This document shows, piece by piece, positions 5,615 through 7,344 of a stretch of 7,344 nt of DNA. A program made the translations under genes and the position numbers. The stretch is from positions 1-7,344 of the forward strand of contig JAJXTT010000079.1 of assembly GCA_021783525.1 (NCBI GenBank), given 5' to 3'. The stretch comes from Pseudomonadota bacterium. GTDB lineage: Bacteria > Pseudomonadota > Gammaproteobacteria > Burkholderiales > Gallionellaceae. How positions within the stretch are numbered: position 1 is the stretch's first letter; each line of letters starts with the position of its first letter. The notes beneath the pieces were generated by a model. It had not been told where the DNA came from. It did not search any database and saw nothing but the letters and a program-made list of their open reading frames with translations.

Positions 5615-7344
5615 CGACTATCTACACGACCGACGTAGGCGGATCGACTCGTGGCTCGAACAGCAGAACGAGGCTGAACCCGCCACCACGGTCTGCGAAA
5701 GCTGGATTGCAGATATCCTGGATCGCGGTCTCACGCTCTATTCTCGGCATGACCTTGCTTCGCTACCTGCAGACATGCGCCTTATTGATAGGCTGTCTAC
5801 GGCAAAGCTCGATGGACTGGCCTTGGCGTTGAAATGGCAGATCGAAGATGCGGAAGGCAAAGAACCAGCCGAAGCCGCGTTGATCGGCCATGCGCTCGCA
5901 GCCGCGAGCGGACGCGCCTATGCGATCTATGGCCCAAGTAAACTCGACTGGATCGGTCATTTCGTTGCGTCAATCAACGGCTTATTGTGGGAAGATTTCG
6001 CTGACTTCGCTGCAAAGGTGTTTCGCGAGAGTCCGGACTTGCTGGAGGATTTCATCGGTTTTCTAACTGGAATAATTGCAAGTGCGAACGACGCGCCTGA
6101 CACCGTGACTGAAATCCCACCTTGGTGCGAGTCGATGGCATCAATTGTCGAGCAATTCGCGCGAGCGAGGATGTGCTTTCAAGACGTTTGGGAAGCGGAT
6201 CGATGGACAATCCTATTCCGGTCAAGCGATGCGTTCGAGATTCTGCGCAGATCCGACGCCGCACGCTTCGTGGCGATGATAGATCAATTGCCGCATCCGA
6301 TACTTGTGAAACAATGCCTCAGCAGCAAAGCGCTTCTGGCAAGTCCGGAGGATGTTTTGAGCCTGCTACGTTTGGCGAATTCCACCATAGATGCGGAAGG
6401 CCGCTGTCACCGCCGTGGAATGGCGGCGATCCTGTTGTTGCAATTGGCAAGCGAACAACTGTTATCGCCGTGGGCCGACGAGGAGGACTCCGAAGACCTG
6501 AATAAAGATGTTGCACACTTCAGCGATGCTGTCCTTGGGGTTCTCGACATCCTTTTTGCGCGTCCCGACGGTGTCGAACTCGCTTGGTGCTGGCTTGAAA
6601 ACCTCCTGCGTCAGATCCCCCGTGTTCCTGCCGTAAACCGAGGCGCGCCCCCACGCAAGCTGATGGTCAATCGAATCGGTATTCTGGCCCATGCGCTTGG
6701 AAGCCGGCTGAAGCCGCGTCGCTCACAAGATGCCTGGATTGCGGAAGCAGAACCGCTGGCGAGGCAATTTCGCGCTGTGACAGTGCTGAGTGTAGCGGCG
6801 TTTACGTCGACGGCTGGCGGTTTGGACGTCGGGGCAGTTGCAAAAAGCCTGCTCAAGCCCAACGGCTTTGAACTGACGTGCGCGAGCGAACTAATCCAAT
6901 TGCCTGGAGCGCCTTTGCGAACCATTCCGGGCGATGTCTTGGCGGGAATCCCGGATGCTGCCTCTTGGTTCACCAGCACTTGGTCTGCACTTAGGTTCGA
7001 GCGCGAACGAGCCTGGCGCACTAATGGACACGGCGGCGGAAATCCAGCCGAGATTATGGGGCTTTGGGGACTTGGCGCAATCGAATCCCTTGTGATGAAC
7101 GCCCAAGCCCAGTACGAGGAGACTCCCAAAATGTGGCTCGCGGTCGAGCGCGTGTTTCGGGAGGCAAGGCTTGTCGAGCCAAGGCTAGGCCGGGACTTTT
7201 GGTCCCAGGCTATCGTACACCTCTTCTGGTACTGGCCGCAGATCTTCACAGTGGTTCACGATCAGGGCGGTAGTGCGGGAAGAACTGCGTCGTTTGATCC
7301 CGCAGCACTGGGTAGAGTGCTTGTACCCTATACGGAGATCAGCG
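5589..7344 (+). CDS. Large helical protein of unknown function, 5' frameshifted and 3'-partial
   Basis: The frame containing CGT 5634 has no stop codon from 5577 to the window end, about 585 codons from TTG 5589, and continues beyond. I do not recognise the family. The product looks soluble and mostly alpha-helical, with alternating charged and Leu/Ala-rich segments (for example WLEQQNEAEP, LDGLALALKWQIEDAEG, RGMAAILLLQLASEQ). A Gly-rich stretch NGHGGGNP lies near 7023-7046. No Walker, HKD, nuclease or transmembrane signature is seen. The original start is probably ATG 5564, but the 22-base duplication puts it out of frame. In the sequence as given, the earliest usable start is TTG 5589, whose TTGA overlaps the upstream stop TGA (5590-5592) and could be used by coupled re-initiation, although no Shine-Dalgarno precedes it. 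Overlap with the PLD-like gene implies one operon and a shared function. The frame is certain to be coding-like; which start is used, and whether the gene is active, is not. Confidence 0.75.
   Translation, partial: MTTIYTTDDDYLHDRRRRIDSWLEQQNEAEPATTVCESWIADILDRGLTLYSRHDLASLPADMRLIDRLSTAKLDGLALALKWQIEDAEGKEPAEAALIGHALAAASGRAYAIYGPSKLDWIGHFVASINGLLWEDFADFAAKVFRESPDLLEDFIGFLTGIIASANDAPDTVTEIPPWCESMASIVEQFARARMCFQDVWEADRWTILFRSSDAFEILRRSDAARFVAMIDQLPHPILVKQCLSSKALLASPEDVLSLLRLANSTIDAEGRCHRRGMAAILLLQLASEQLLSPWADEEDSEDLNKDVAHFSDAVLGVLDILFARPDGVELAWCWLENLLRQIPRVPAVNRGAPPRKLMVNRIGILAHALGSRLKPRRSQDAWIAEAEPLARQFRAVTVLSVAAFTSTAGGLDVGAVAKSLLKPNGFELTCASELIQLPGAPLRTIPGDVLAGIPDAASWFTSTWSALRFERERAWRTNGHGGGNPAEIMGLWGLGAIESLVMNAQAQYEETPKMWLAVERVFREARLVEPRLGRDFWSQAIVHLFWYWPQIFTVVHDQGGSAGRTASFDPAALGRVLVPYTEIS
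5590..5633 (+). repeat. Perfect 22-bp tandem duplication
   Basis: Two identical 22-base units, 5590-5611 and 5612-5633, each starting TGACGACT and ending ACGACCGA, abut with no spacer. The first unit begins with the TGA stop of the PLD-like gene. Because 22 is not a multiple of three, the extra copy shifts the reading frame of the downstream gene. No degenerate third copy is seen on either side, which is consistent with a recent duplication by replication slippage. An assembly artefact cannot be excluded. Confidence 0.97.

Noticed and set aside
5611..5832. 73-residue + strand ORF starting at the ATGA overlap (5611-5614)
   Set aside because: It is a third reading of the duplication region, out of frame with the long downstream ORF; it is Arg/Ser rich without motifs and has no ribosome-binding site of its own.
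6122..6505. 127-residue + strand ORF
   Set aside because: It is a shadow frame inside the large helical protein gene, with no motif or ribosome-binding site.
6611..7249. 212-residue minus-strand ORF
   Set aside because: It is antisense to the continuous + strand frame that runs from 5577 to the window end; it is low-complexity in look (Ser/Pro/Arg rich) and has no supported start.

Overview
The window looks like part of a chromosomal defence or accessory island from a bacterium, probably one of the Pseudomonadota. That placement rests on the style of the HsdR and ISL3-type proteins and the moderately GC-rich coding; no taxonomic marker gene is present, so it is tentative. All recognised genes are on the + strand. 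I see no rRNA, tRNA or CRISPR array.

Layout: (1) 1-2388 is the 3' three quarters of a type I restriction endonuclease subunit (hsdR), with its helicase motor and C-terminal region. Its N-terminal nuclease domain lies outside the window. (2) 2363-3664 is an ISL3-family transposase gene with complete zinc-binding and DDE residues. It begins inside the last codons of hsdR, has no ATG upstream of its zinc ribbon and no visible left inverted repeat, so it looks like a 5'-truncated insertion sequence fused to the hsdR end. A possible right end lies just after its stop. (3) 3665-3846 is a short non-coding gap. (4) 3847-5592 encodes a protein of about 581 residues with an unrecognised or VPA1262-like N-terminal part and a C-terminal phospholipase-D-like domain carrying one HxRx4D motif. 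(5) From 5564 to beyond the window end runs a long open frame for a large, mostly helical protein of unknown function. Its start overlaps the end of the PLD gene, so the two look like an operon.

The most striking feature is a perfect 22-bp tandem duplication at 5590-5633, at the start of this last gene. A strong Shine-Dalgarno and ATG at 5564 open a frame that stops after 16 codons at the copy boundary. Removing one copy would join that start directly to the long downstream frame. The gene is therefore off, variable in expression through repeat number, or rescued from a TTG at 5589 that overlaps the upstream stop (TTGA).

Functionally, HsdR would be the DNA translocating and cleaving subunit of a restriction system whose hsdM and hsdS partners are outside the window. 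The PLD-like protein and its large partner form a candidate two-gene (or larger) module of unknown role, perhaps a separate anti-phage system placed beside the restriction locus. That role is inferred from position and domain type only.
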